Source: Gammaproteobacteria bacterium
GTDB lineage: Bacteria; Pseudomonadota; Gammaproteobacteria; Acidiferrobacterales; SZUA-150
Assembly: GCA_029880755.1 (NCBI GenBank)
Contig: JAOUNW010000046.1
Span: 1-14,309, forward strand
Direction of reading: 5' to 3'
DNA length: 14,309 nt
Shown here: positions 6,640 through 13,867 of the stretch, piece after piece
Position numbering within the stretch: position 1 is the stretch's first letter
Layout of the letters: each line of letters starts with the position of its first letter
Notes under the pieces: generated by a model
Told to the model about the DNA's origin: nothing
The model's database searches: none
What the model saw: only the letters and a program-made list of their open reading frames with translations
Translations under genes and position numbers: made by a program

Positions 6640-8472
6640 TTATTCAATTTCAATTAATGCTTCATCTGGCGTAACGCTGTCACCCTTGCGAACGTTAATT
6701 TTTTTAACAGTGCCTCCAACAGGCGCAGGTACTTCATTTTCCATTTTCATGGCCTCTACCACCAGAACAGCGTCACCGGCTTTTACTGTGTCCCCTTCTT
6801 TAACCAGTATTGAGACAATAGTGCCGGGCATGGAGCTTGTGACATCACCCTGCTTGGTGGCGCGTGGTCGTTTGCCGGCGGAGACGGTTTTGGGTTTGGT
6901 GGCATTGCTTCCACCTTCCACAGATATTTCTGTTAGAGATTCCACCAGAATTTCTTCCGGTACGCCGTCCACGGAAAGATAAATAGGGCGCTCATCATTT
7001 TGCTTATGACCAGCGCCGGTTAACTTAATATGGTAGGTTTCACCGTGAAGCGTAACATTGAATTCTGTGGGCGTAACTTGCGGCGCCGGGCCGGATGCAC
7101 CTGGTACAGGGATCAGCTGTTCCGGTCGTAGTGTACCGGCTGCACGCTCTTCCAGAAACTTGCGGCCGATGTCCGGGAACATGGCATAGGTCAACACATC
7201 TTCTTCACTCTTGGCCAGATCACCAATGTCTTCTCTCAAGTGATGCAGTTCGGGTTCCATTAAATCAGCCGGGCGAACTGTGATAACCGCTTCACTGCCA
7301 ATGGCCATATTACGAACCGTTTCATTAACGGGCCCTGGCGCCTTGCCATAACGTCCCTGCAGGTAAAGCTTTACTTCGTTGGTAATGCTTTTGTAGCGTT
7401 GGCCTGTGATAACATTCAATACGGCCTGGGTGCCAACAATTTGTGACGTGGGTGTTACCAGTGGCGGGTAACCCAGGTCTTCCCGTACTCGCGGAATTTC
7501 CAGAAGCACTTCATTCATGCGGTCCAGCGCACCTTGTTCTTTCAGTTGGTTGGAAAGATTGGAGATCATGCCGCCGGGAACCTGGTTAATCTGCACGCGT
7601 GTGTCGATACCAGTGAATTCGCTTTCAAACTGGTGATATTTCTTTCTCACTTCGTGGAAATAGAAACCGATTTCCTGAATTAAGGCCAGATCAAGGCCGG
7701 TGTCGTAGGGTGTATCATTAAATGCCACTACCATGCTTTCGGTAGGTGAGTGACTCGTGCCCCATGACATTGAGCTAATCGCGGTGTCCACATGTTGGCA
7801 GCCATTTTCCACTGCCTTGTACATACTGATATTGGCAACGCCGACTGTTGTATGGGAATGGAAATGCAATGGAATCTTGATTGCTTTGGATAAGGCGCCA
7901 AACAATTCAGCTGAACGTGGCGGGGTCAACAAACCGGCCATGTCTTTGATGCAAAGACTATGGCAGCCCATCGATTCAAGTTCCTTGGCTTGCTTAATAA
8001 AGTGTTCTACGGTATGCACCGGGCTGGTTGTGTAACAAATGGCGCCCTGTGCATGCTTGCCCGATTTAATAACGGCTTTAATGGATGTTTCCAGATTACG
8101 TAAATCATTCATCGCATCAAAAATGCGGAATACGTCGATGCCGTTATCGGCGGCTTTCTGGACAAAGGCTTCAACAACATCATCGGAGTAATGGCGGTAA
8201 CCGAGTAAGTTCTGACCGCGCAAAAGCATTTGCAGTTTTGTGTTGGGCAGAGCGGATTTCAGTTGACGCAGACGCTCCCAGGGGTCCTCCTTGAGAAAAC
8301 GAATACAGGAGTCAAAGGTGGCGCCACCCCAGGCTTCCAGCGACCAAAAACCTACACGATCCAGCTTTTGGCAAATAGGCAGCATATCTTCCGTGCGCAT
8401 GCGTGTTGCCAGCAACGATTGATGGGCGTCACGCAGGATGACATCTGTAACGAGAACTTTAGACTTGGACAT
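6640..8472 (-). CDS. pycB: Pyruvate carboxylase subunit B (carboxyltransferase plus biotin carrier)
   Basis: Transfers CO2 from carboxybiotin to pyruvate, giving oxaloacetate. 610 residues. The N-terminal carboxyltransferase TIM barrel (about 5-300) has metal ligands Asp15 (ILRDAHQS), His205 and His207 (HFHSHTT), and the carboxylatable Lys176 (CIKDMAG). A PYC/OADA conserved domain follows (about 300-450), then a Pro/Ala/Lys linker. The C-terminal biotinyl domain carries EAMKMEN with biotin Lys576, 34 residues from the end. It is homologous to the oxaloacetate decarboxylase alpha chain, which has the same domains. I call pyruvate carboxylase because a biotin carboxylase gene lies 17 bp upstream in the same operon and no membrane beta or gamma decarboxylase gene is present. 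The ribosome-binding site is weak, suggesting coupling to pycA. Confidence 0.9.
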   Translation of the reverse strand: MSKSKVLVTDVILRDAHQSLLATRMRTEDMLPICQKLDRVGFWSLEAWGGATFDSCIRFLKEDPWERLRQLKSALPNTKLQMLLRGQNLLGYRHYSDDVVEAFVQKAADNGIDVFRIFDAMNDLRNLETSIKAVIKSGKHAQGAICYTTSPVHTVEHFIKQAKELESMGCHSLCIKDMAGLLTPPRSAELFGALSKAIKIPLHFHSHTTVGVANISMYKAVENGCQHVDTAISSMSWGTSHSPTESMVVAFNDTPYDTGLDLALIQEIGFYFHEVRKKYHQFESEFTGIDTRVQINQVPGGMISNLSNQLKEQGALDRMNEVLLEIPRVREDLGYPPLVTPTSQIVGTQAVLNVITGQRYKSITNEVKLYLQGRYGKAPGPVNETVRNMAIGSEAVITVRPADLMEPELHHLREDIGDLAKSEEDVLTYAMFPDIGRKFLEERAAGTLRPEQLIPVPGASGPAPQVTPTEFNVTLHGETYHIKLTGAGHKQNDERPIYLSVDGVPEEILVESLTEISVEGGSNATKPKTVSAGKRPRATKQGDVTSSMPGTIVSILVKEGDTVKAGDAVLVVEAMKMENEVPAPVGGTVKKINVRKGDSVTPDEALIEIE

Positions 8473-8489
8473 ATTTTTATAACTCTAAC

Positions 8490-9908
8490 TTATAATCCAT
8501 GGTGCATCACTACTGCCGCTGCGATAGCAGCCGCCAATTCTGCAGGTGGTCGTCGAATGGAATAGTTTATCAGTTCCGGGTGGCTTTCTACGAATCCGGT
8601 ATTAAAGTTTCCCGACTGAAACTCGGGTGAACCCAGAATCTCCAGATAAAAGGGTTTAGTGGTTTTGACGCCATGCAGTCCCACGTCCTTGAGAGCACGG
8701 CGCGCCCGTGCCATGACCTGCTGCCAGCTTAAGGCCCATACGGTCAGCTTGGCGCACATGGAATCGTAATAGGGTGGAAACTCGTATCCGGTATAGATAG
8801 CGGCATCGGTGCGGACACCGGGCCCGCCCGCTGCGTAATAGCGGGTGATTTTCCCGAAATTGGGCAGAAAGTCATTTTTCGGGTCTTCGGCGTTAATTCG
8901 GAATTGAATGGCAAAGCCACGCTTCTGGATTTCATTTTGTTTGAATGACAAGGGAGCGCCGCTGGCCACCAGGATCTGCTCCTGGACGATATCGATACCG
9001 GTAATGGTTTCCGTGATGGTGTGCTCCACCTGCAACCGGGTATTCATTTCCATGAAATAGAAACTGCCGTCCCGGTCCAGCAAAAACTCTACGGTGCCGG
9101 CATTCTCGTAGCCAACGGCCTTGGCTGCGCGAACTGCCAGTTTGCACACGGTTTCACGCTGTTTTTCCGTGAGCTGGGGCGAGGGTGCAATTTCAATCAG
9201 TTTTTGATGGCGTCTTTGAATGGAGCAATCTCGCTCAAACAAATGCACCACTTTGCCTCGGCTGTCGCCGATGATCTGCACCTCAATATGTTTAGGATTA
9301 TCGATGCATTTTTCCAGGAACACTTCGGCGGATCCGAAGGCCTTGGTGGCCTCGGACACCACGCGCTCATAGTTTTTTCGGAGTTCTTCTTCGCTGCCGC
9401 AGCGGCGTATTCCACGACCGCCGCCACCCGAAGTAGCCTTGAGCATCACCGGGTAACCCACCTGCCGGGCGACGTCCAGGGCCTCATCAAGGTCCCTGAG
9501 GTTATTTTCGGTACCGGGAATGACGGGCACTTTGGCTGCAATCATGGCCTGCCGGGCGGCAGTTTTATCGCCCATTTTTCGGATTACTTCGGCGCTGGGA
9601 CCGATAAAGGTGATACCTCGGCGGGCACAAATTTCAGCTAGTAATGGATTTTCTGACAAAAAGCCGTATCCTGGATGCAGCGCATCGCAACCGGCAGCCA
9701 CCGCCAGATTGACTATTCGGTGGGCATTCAGGTACCCGCCAATGGGATCCGGGCCCAGATTGTAGGCTTCATCCGCTTTTTTGACATGCAGGGCATGGCG
9801 GTCTGCATCGGAGTAAATGGCCACCGATTTGATGTCCATTTCCGCACATGCCCGTACGATGCGCACCGCGATCTCACCGCGATTTGCGATCAGAATCTTT
9901 TTAATCAA
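8490..9908 (-). CDS. pycA: Pyruvate carboxylase subunit A (biotin carboxylase)
   Basis: ATP-dependent biotin carboxylase that charges the biotin on PycB with bicarbonate. 472 residues. Order: N-terminal Rossmann-like domain (KILIANRGEIAVR), ATP-grasp with Lys115 and Lys157, the glycine-rich loop GGGGRG at 161-166, ERDCSIQRRHQK at 225-236, and EMNTRLQVEHTITE at 287-300 carrying catalytic Glu287, Asn289, Arg291 and Glu295, then the C-terminal domain. The tail (PPAELAAAIAAAV) resembles that of Pseudomonas-type PycA, not AccC. The start codon is TTG at 9908, with GGAG 8 nt upstream; no ATG or GTG fits the conserved N-terminus better. It leads a minus-strand operon with pycB and probably yceF. Acetyl-CoA carboxylase AccC is the alternative, but that gene normally sits with accB. 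Confidence 0.91.
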   Translation of the reverse strand: MIKKILIANRGEIAVRIVRACAEMDIKSVAIYSDADRHALHVKKADEAYNLGPDPIGGYLNAHRIVNLAVAAGCDALHPGYGFLSENPLLAEICARRGITFIGPSAEVIRKMGDKTAARQAMIAAKVPVIPGTENNLRDLDEALDVARQVGYPVMLKATSGGGGRGIRRCGSEEELRKNYERVVSEATKAFGSAEVFLEKCIDNPKHIEVQIIGDSRGKVVHLFERDCSIQRRHQKLIEIAPSPQLTEKQRETVCKLAVRAAKAVGYENAGTVEFLLDRDGSFYFMEMNTRLQVEHTITETITGIDIVQEQILVASGAPLSFKQNEIQKRGFAIQFRINAEDPKNDFLPNFGKITRYYAAGGPGVRTDAAIYTGYEFPPYYDSMCAKLTVWALSWQQVMARARRALKDVGLHGVKTTKPFYLEILGSPEFQSGNFNTGFVESHPELINYSIRRPPAELAAAIAAAVVMHHGL

Positions 9909-9967
9909 CAGGTTAGCTCCGGGTATTCTTGGGGGCTTGCGCCCGGGAATTCGTGTATTCCTGCTGC

Positions 9968-9996
9968 TTTTTACGGAAAGGTCTGGTAACTGTCAA
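9968..9996 (-). promoter_or_regulatory. Predicted sigma70 promoter of pycAB
   Basis: Minus-strand -35 TTGACA (9991-9996, perfect), a 17-bp spacer, and -10 TAAAAA (9968-9973, 4/6). The start point would be near 9961, giving a leader of about 50 nt that contains a small GGGC-GCAA-GCCC hairpin (GNRA-type loop) and ends in a GGAG ribosome-binding site. It is divergent from the yceD promoter, with the two -35 boxes 38 bp apart. Confidence 0.65.
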
Positions 9997-10048
9997 TAAC
10001 CAGGGGTGAAAGGCGCCCTGAAAAAACGTAGGTTTTGACAGAACTTAC
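9986..10048. repeat. Imperfect inverted repeat spanning the divergent pyc and yceD -35 boxes
   Basis: GTAACTGTCAATAACC (9986-10001) is mirrored by GGTTTTGACAGAACTTAC (10031-10048). The reverse complement of the second arm reads GTAA-GTT-CTGTCAA-AACC, differing from the first by a 3-bp insertion and a 1-bp deletion. Six of the matching bases are simply the -35 consensus on each side, but the flanking CTG, AACC and GTAA matches go beyond it. It could be a binding site for a shared regulator, or a coincidence of two good promoters. Confidence 0.35.
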
Positions 10049-10063
10049 GCGCAATTATATGAT
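10035..10063 (+). promoter_or_regulatory. Strong sigma70 promoter of yceD-rpmF-plsX-fab operon
   Basis: -35 TTGACA (10035-10040, perfect), a 17-bp spacer, and -10 TATGAT (10058-10063, 5/6). Only nine bases lie between the -10 and the yceD ATG (10073), so transcription should begin within about 5 nt of, or at, the start codon. There is no room for a Shine-Dalgarno. Confidence 0.85.
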
Positions 10064-10072
10064 GCGCGCCCT

Positions 10073-10606
10073 ATGAAGACCGGCCTTCCGGTAGAGATAG
10101 ACCCGATTCAGCTGGCGGACCAGGGTGCCCGATTAATCGGGGAGTTGCCCGGCGCCGCGTTTTCGCGTTTGCGCCAGGAGTGCGCTGCCCCTCTGGATCC
10201 TGTGCGACTGGATTTGGCATTCGTAAGGGGTGCGGACGGTTTACGCAAAATGGCAGGCACAGCCAGCGTGGAATGTGAGCTCATTTGCCAGCGTTGTCTG
10301 GAGCCAATGATAATGAGGCTCGAGGCGGTTTTCCAGACGGTATTTTACAGGATGCCGGAAGATCACCAACAGGGTGAAGCGACGAGCGACGAAATGGATA
10401 GTATTATCGTTGAGGGACCGGTGCGATTGAGCGGATTAGTCGAGGATGAGTTGTTGTTGGCCGTTCCGATGATGCCTATGCACGATAAAAAAACGTGTTC
10501 AGCAACAAGGTATTTGGCAGAAGATGCGCCAGCAAACGGGACCAGTCTTGACAGACAGAACCCGTTTGCAGTGTTAGATGTATTAAAAGCGAAAGACGAT
10601 CAGTGA
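10073..10606 (+). CDS. yceD: YceD/DUF177 family protein (23S rRNA accumulation protein)
   Basis: 177-residue DUF177 protein. In bacteria and plastids the family is linked to 23S rRNA accumulation, and it is almost always encoded directly before rpmF (L32). Features: N-terminal LPVEIDPIQLADQG matching E. coli YceD, the CQRC motif at 72-75 with a further Cys68, EDELLLAVPMMPMHD near 124-138 and Cys near 141, possibly a metal site, and the C-terminal NPFAVLDVLK signature. The start is fixed by alignment of its first residues with E. coli YceD, yet it lies 9 bp after a near-consensus -10, so the mRNA is predicted to be leaderless. It is followed after 35 bp by rpmF. Confidence 0.93.
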   Translation: MKTGLPVEIDPIQLADQGARLIGELPGAAFSRLRQECAAPLDPVRLDLAFVRGADGLRKMAGTASVECELICQRCLEPMIMRLEAVFQTVFYRMPEDHQQGEATSDEMDSIIVEGPVRLSGLVEDELLLAVPMMPMHDKKTCSATRYLAEDAPANGTSLDRQNPFAVLDVLKAKDDQ

Positions 10607-10641
10607 TTCGTCTGTAAATTTTGACGATTGAGGAATAAATC

Positions 10642-10830
10642 ATGGCAGTTCAGAAAAGTCGCAAGACACCATCCAAGCGCGGTATGCGTCGTTCTCACGA
10701 TGCGCTGAGCAACCCAAGTCTTTCTGTTGACTCAACCAGTGGCGAGACACATTTGCGCCATCACGTTACTCCTGACGGATACTATCGCGGTCGCAAAGTA
10801 ATTGAGCGCGAGGCCGATACTCTCGAGTAA
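10642..10830 (+). CDS. rpmF: 50S ribosomal protein L32
   Basis: Small structural protein of the large ribosomal subunit. 62 residues, slightly longer than the 57 of E. coli L32 because of an acidic C-terminal tail (EREADTLE). It has the diagnostic SKRGMRRSHDAL, TSGETHLRHH and DGYYRGRKVI segments. It is the zinc-free form, with no cysteines. The ribosome-binding site GAGGA lies 7 nt before the ATG. The yceD-rpmF-plsX arrangement couples ribosome and membrane lipid synthesis in many bacteria. Confidence 0.97.
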   Translation: MAVQKSRKTPSKRGMRRSHDALSNPSLSVDSTSGETHLRHHVTPDGYYRGRKVIEREADTLE

Positions 10831-10869
10831 GCAAGCAGTCCCCCCTGACACAAGGTAAGGACTGAACAT

Positions 10870-11892
10870 TTGTCTACGACCATCGCTCTCGATGCAATGG
10901 GAGGTGACCACGGTGTATCGGTCACGGTCCCGGCGGCGCTATCTGCGTTAAAAAAGCACAATGGGCTTAAATTGATTCTGGTGGGGCAGGAAGAAATTCT
11001 GCGCCAGGAGCTGGCTCGTCACCAGGCTACGGAAAGTGATCGGCTGACAATCCATCATGCCTCCCAGGTGGTGGGAATGGATGAGCTGCCTGCACAGGCT
11101 CTTCGTGGTAAAAAAGATTCCTCAATGCGTATCGCCATTAATCTTGTAAAATCCGGTGAGGCGCAGGCATGTGTCAGTGCGGGCAATACCGGGGCGCTAA
11201 TGGCAACGGCTCACTTTGTGTTAAAAACATTACCGGGTATTGAGCGTTCCGCTATTGCCAAATTTTTACCGACCATTAGCGGTCATGTGCATATTCTGGA
11301 TCTTGGCGCCAATATTGAATGTACGCCTGAACAGTTGTTGCAGTTTGGTGTCATGGGGTCAATTTTGGTTAGCGCTACCGAAAACAAACCTAACCCCAGT
11401 GTCGCTTTGCTTAATATTGGTGAAGAGGATATTAAGGGTAATGAAACTGTAAAGAAGGCGGCTGAGTTATTCAAGAAAAGCAAATTGAACTATCAAGGTT
11501 ATGTCGAGGGCGACGAAATCTATACCGGCACTGCGGATGTCATTGTATGCGATGGATTTGTCGGAAATATTGCCTTGAAAACAAGTGAAGGTCTGGCCCA
11601 AATGATTTCATCTTTTCTGAAAGAAGAATTTACCCGCTCACTTTATTCAAAATTAGCGGCAATCATCGCTTTGCCGGTGCTAAAGTCTTTTCGAAAAAGA
11701 GTGGATCATCGCCGTTACAACGGTGCCAGCTTTCTTGGACTAAACGGTATTGTGATCAAGAGTCATGGTGGTGCGGATATTCTGGCATTTGATACCGCTA
11801 TTGATGTTGCGCTAGCGGAGGCAGACACCCAGGTGCCGGCGCGTATCAACGAGGAACTGGTAACGCTATTGGGTATGGAGGCTGCCAGTTGA
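10870..11892 (+). CDS. plsX: Phosphate acyltransferase PlsX
   Basis: Makes acyl-phosphate from acyl-ACP, the acyl donor for PlsY in phosphatidic acid synthesis; a peripheral inner-membrane enzyme. 340 residues, normal length. Motifs: N-terminal IALDAMGGDHG (7-15 region), SAGNTGALMA at 103-112, LDLGANIEC near 143-151, VCDGFVGNIALK near 226-237 and SHGGAD near 318-323. The start codon is TTG at 10870, with AAGGA 8 nt upstream; the conserved family N-terminus begins directly after it. It follows rpmF by 39 bp without a terminator. Its TGA stop overlaps the fabH start, implying translational coupling. Confidence 0.96.
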   Translation: MSTTIALDAMGGDHGVSVTVPAALSALKKHNGLKLILVGQEEILRQELARHQATESDRLTIHHASQVVGMDELPAQALRGKKDSSMRIAINLVKSGEAQACVSAGNTGALMATAHFVLKTLPGIERSAIAKFLPTISGHVHILDLGANIECTPEQLLQFGVMGSILVSATENKPNPSVALLNIGEEDIKGNETVKKAAELFKKSKLNYQGYVEGDEIYTGTADVIVCDGFVGNIALKTSEGLAQMISSFLKEEFTRSLYSKLAAIIALPVLKSFRKRVDHRRYNGASFLGLNGIVIKSHGGADILAFDTAIDVALAEADTQVPARINEELVTLLGMEAAS

Positions 11893-12857
11893 AATACGCA
11901 AGGATAATAGGCACAGGCAGTTATTTGCCGGAAAAGGTATTAAGCAATGCCGACCTGGAAAAGATGGTAGAGACGTCCGATGACTGGATTGTTTCACGCA
12001 CAGGCATACGCGAGCGTCGAATCGCCGCAGATAATCAAACCACTTGCGATCTGGCGGAGAATGCGGCACGCCGCGCCATTGAGGCGGCAGGGATCGATAT
12101 AAAGTCTATCGATCTCATTATTGTAGCTACCACAACCGCTGACCGAATTTTCCCCAGTACTGCTTGTTTGCTGCAGGAGCGTCTCGGTATTCATGGTTGC
12201 GCAGCCTTTGATGTACAGGCGGTATGCACCGGTTTTGTGTACGCCTTGGGCATTGCTGAGAAATTTATTCGTACAGGTTCCGCCACGCGGGCCCTGGTCG
12301 TTGGCGCTGAAACCTTGTCACGTATAATCGATTGGACAGATCGGGGAACTTGCGTTCTGTTTGGCGACGGCGCCGGCGCGGTGATTGTGGAGGAAGCTGA
12401 TGGGCCGGGAATTATATCTTCGCATCTGCATGCTGACGGTAAATACAAAGAGTTGCTTACGGTGCCCGTGGGTGTGTCTTCCGGTTACGACAAATTAAGT
12501 AATAATGAGGCCCATATCCAGATGCAAGGTAATGAGGTGTTCAAGGTGGCCGTGAACACACTCGGACGCATTGTTGACGAAACCCTGCATGCTAATAACT
12601 TGAAAAAATCCGATATCACCTGGCTGGTGCCGCATCAGGCAAATATACGTATTATTAAGGCCACGGCCAAGAAACTGGGTATGTCTATGGATCATGTGGT
12701 GGTGACAGTGGATCGGCATGGTAATACGTCAGCGGCATCTATACCGTTGGCATTTGATGAAGCCGTACGCGATGGGCGCATTAAACGCGGCGATACTGTT
12801 TTAATGGAAGCCTTTGGCGGTGGCTTTACCTGGGGTTCCGTATTAATAAATTACTAG
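11889..12857 (+). CDS. fabH: Beta-ketoacyl-ACP synthase III (KAS III)
   Basis: Initiates fatty acid synthesis by condensing acetyl-CoA (or another acyl-CoA) with malonyl-ACP. 322 residues with a thiolase fold. The catalytic triad is visible: Cys113 (QAVCTGFVYAL), His249 (VPHQANIRI) and Asn279 (DRHGNTSAAS). Further signatures are DDWIVSRTGIRERR near 31-44 and GGGFTWGSVLI at the C-terminus. The start codon is TTG, sharing its last two bases with the plsX TGA stop (TTGA), with an excellent GGAGG 7 nt upstream inside plsX. The full triad and normal length indicate an active enzyme. Many pseudomonads lack fabH at this place, so its presence separates this genome from them. Confidence 0.97.
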   Translation: MKYARIIGTGSYLPEKVLSNADLEKMVETSDDWIVSRTGIRERRIAADNQTTCDLAENAARRAIEAAGIDIKSIDLIIVATTTADRIFPSTACLLQERLGIHGCAAFDVQAVCTGFVYALGIAEKFIRTGSATRALVVGAETLSRIIDWTDRGTCVLFGDGAGAVIVEEADGPGIISSHLHADGKYKELLTVPVGVSSGYDKLSNNEAHIQMQGNEVFKVAVNTLGRIVDETLHANNLKKSDITWLVPHQANIRIIKATAKKLGMSMDHVVVTVDRHGNTSAASIPLAFDEAVRDGRIKRGDTVLMEAFGGGFTWGSVLINY

Positions 12858-12894
12858 ATATTAACGGTATGCAAAATACAAAAGGTTATTACCC

Positions 12895-13833
12895 ATGGCA
12901 TTAGCATTCGTGTTTCCCGGGCAGGGTTCTCAATCATTGGGCATGTTGAATGATCTGGCGGAATCTTTTCCGGTTGTCAGGCAGACGTTCACCGAAGCAT
13001 CCGACGCCTTCGGTCGGGACCTTTGGGATCTGGTGACCCAGGGTCCAGTGGAAGATATGAATCAAACCCAGAATACCCAACCGTTGATGCTGACAACAGG
13101 TGTCGCTGTTTGGCGTGTGTGGCAGGAGAAATCCGGTGCGCAGCCTGTGGTGATGGCGGGACATAGTCTGGGTGAGTACAGTGCTCTGGTGTGTGCTCAG
13201 GCTCTGGATTTTATAGATGCCGTAAAGCTGGTCGCGGATCGCGGAAAGTTTATGCAGGACGCTGTGCCTGAAGGCAAAGGCGCCATGGCTGCCATTATCG
13301 GAATGGACGATTACCTGGTGGAGAAAATCTGCGAGCTGGAAGCCAACGGTGAAGTTTTGTCAGCGGTGAATTTTAATTGTCCGGGTCAGGTGGTGATTGC
13401 GGGCACCAGTGCGGCGGTTCGGCGAGCAGTTGCACAGGCCTCGGCAGCTGGCGCGCGGCGCGCGGTGGTGTTACCGGTCAGCGTGCCATCTCATTGTGCT
13501 CTCATGCACGAGGCGGCGGAAAAAATGGCCGAGCGGCTAAAGTCGGTGGAAATTCGTTCCCCGTCAATACCGGTGATTCACAATGCCAGTGTGAATACCG
13601 AGTCGGATCCGGAAAAGATTCGCGAATTGTTGGTAAGACAGGTGGAATCGCCGGTTAAATGGTCGGAGACCATCAATAAAATGGTAGAGGCCAATGACGT
13701 GGATAAGATTGTGGAATGCGGACCCGGTAATGTCCTGACCGGTCTGGGTAAGCGCATAAACCGGGCCGCCACATCCTTTTCAGTGTCAGACCCTGAGAAT
13801 CTGCAAAAGGCTCTGGCTGCCTGCGCTGGTTAA
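12895..13833 (+). CDS. fabD: Malonyl-CoA:ACP transacylase
   Basis: Moves the malonyl group from CoA to acyl carrier protein, supplying the extender for FabH, FabB and FabF. 312 residues, as usual. Motifs: FPGQGSQ (7-13) with the oxyanion Gln11, nucleophile elbow GHSLGEYSAL with Ser91, Arg116 (ADRGKFMQ) that binds the malonyl carboxylate, and catalytic His200 (VPSHCALM). The ATG at 12895 is preceded by AAAGG 9 nt upstream. A 37-bp gap after fabH holds no terminator, so it is within the same operon. Confidence 0.97.
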   Translation: MALAFVFPGQGSQSLGMLNDLAESFPVVRQTFTEASDAFGRDLWDLVTQGPVEDMNQTQNTQPLMLTTGVAVWRVWQEKSGAQPVVMAGHSLGEYSALVCAQALDFIDAVKLVADRGKFMQDAVPEGKGAMAAIIGMDDYLVEKICELEANGEVLSAVNFNCPGQVVIAGTSAAVRRAVAQASAAGARRAVVLPVSVPSHCALMHEAAEKMAERLKSVEIRSPSIPVIHNASVNTESDPEKIRELLVRQVESPVKWSETINKMVEANDVDKIVECGPGNVLTGLGKRINRAATSFSVSDPENLQKALAACAG

Positions 13834-13867
13834 TGCAAACAAAATATAACACCGGAAGGGAACAGAC

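Noticed and set aside
9021..9641. 206-codon plus-strand open frame
   Set aside because: It lies entirely antisense to pycA, whose product is fully conserved in this stretch. It has the His/Phe/Gly-rich composition of a shadow frame.
6640..9908. Sodium-pumping oxaloacetate decarboxylase operon
   Set aside because: The alpha-chain homologue looks the same, but there are no membrane beta and gamma subunits and a biotin carboxylase is adjacent, which fits pyruvate carboxylase.
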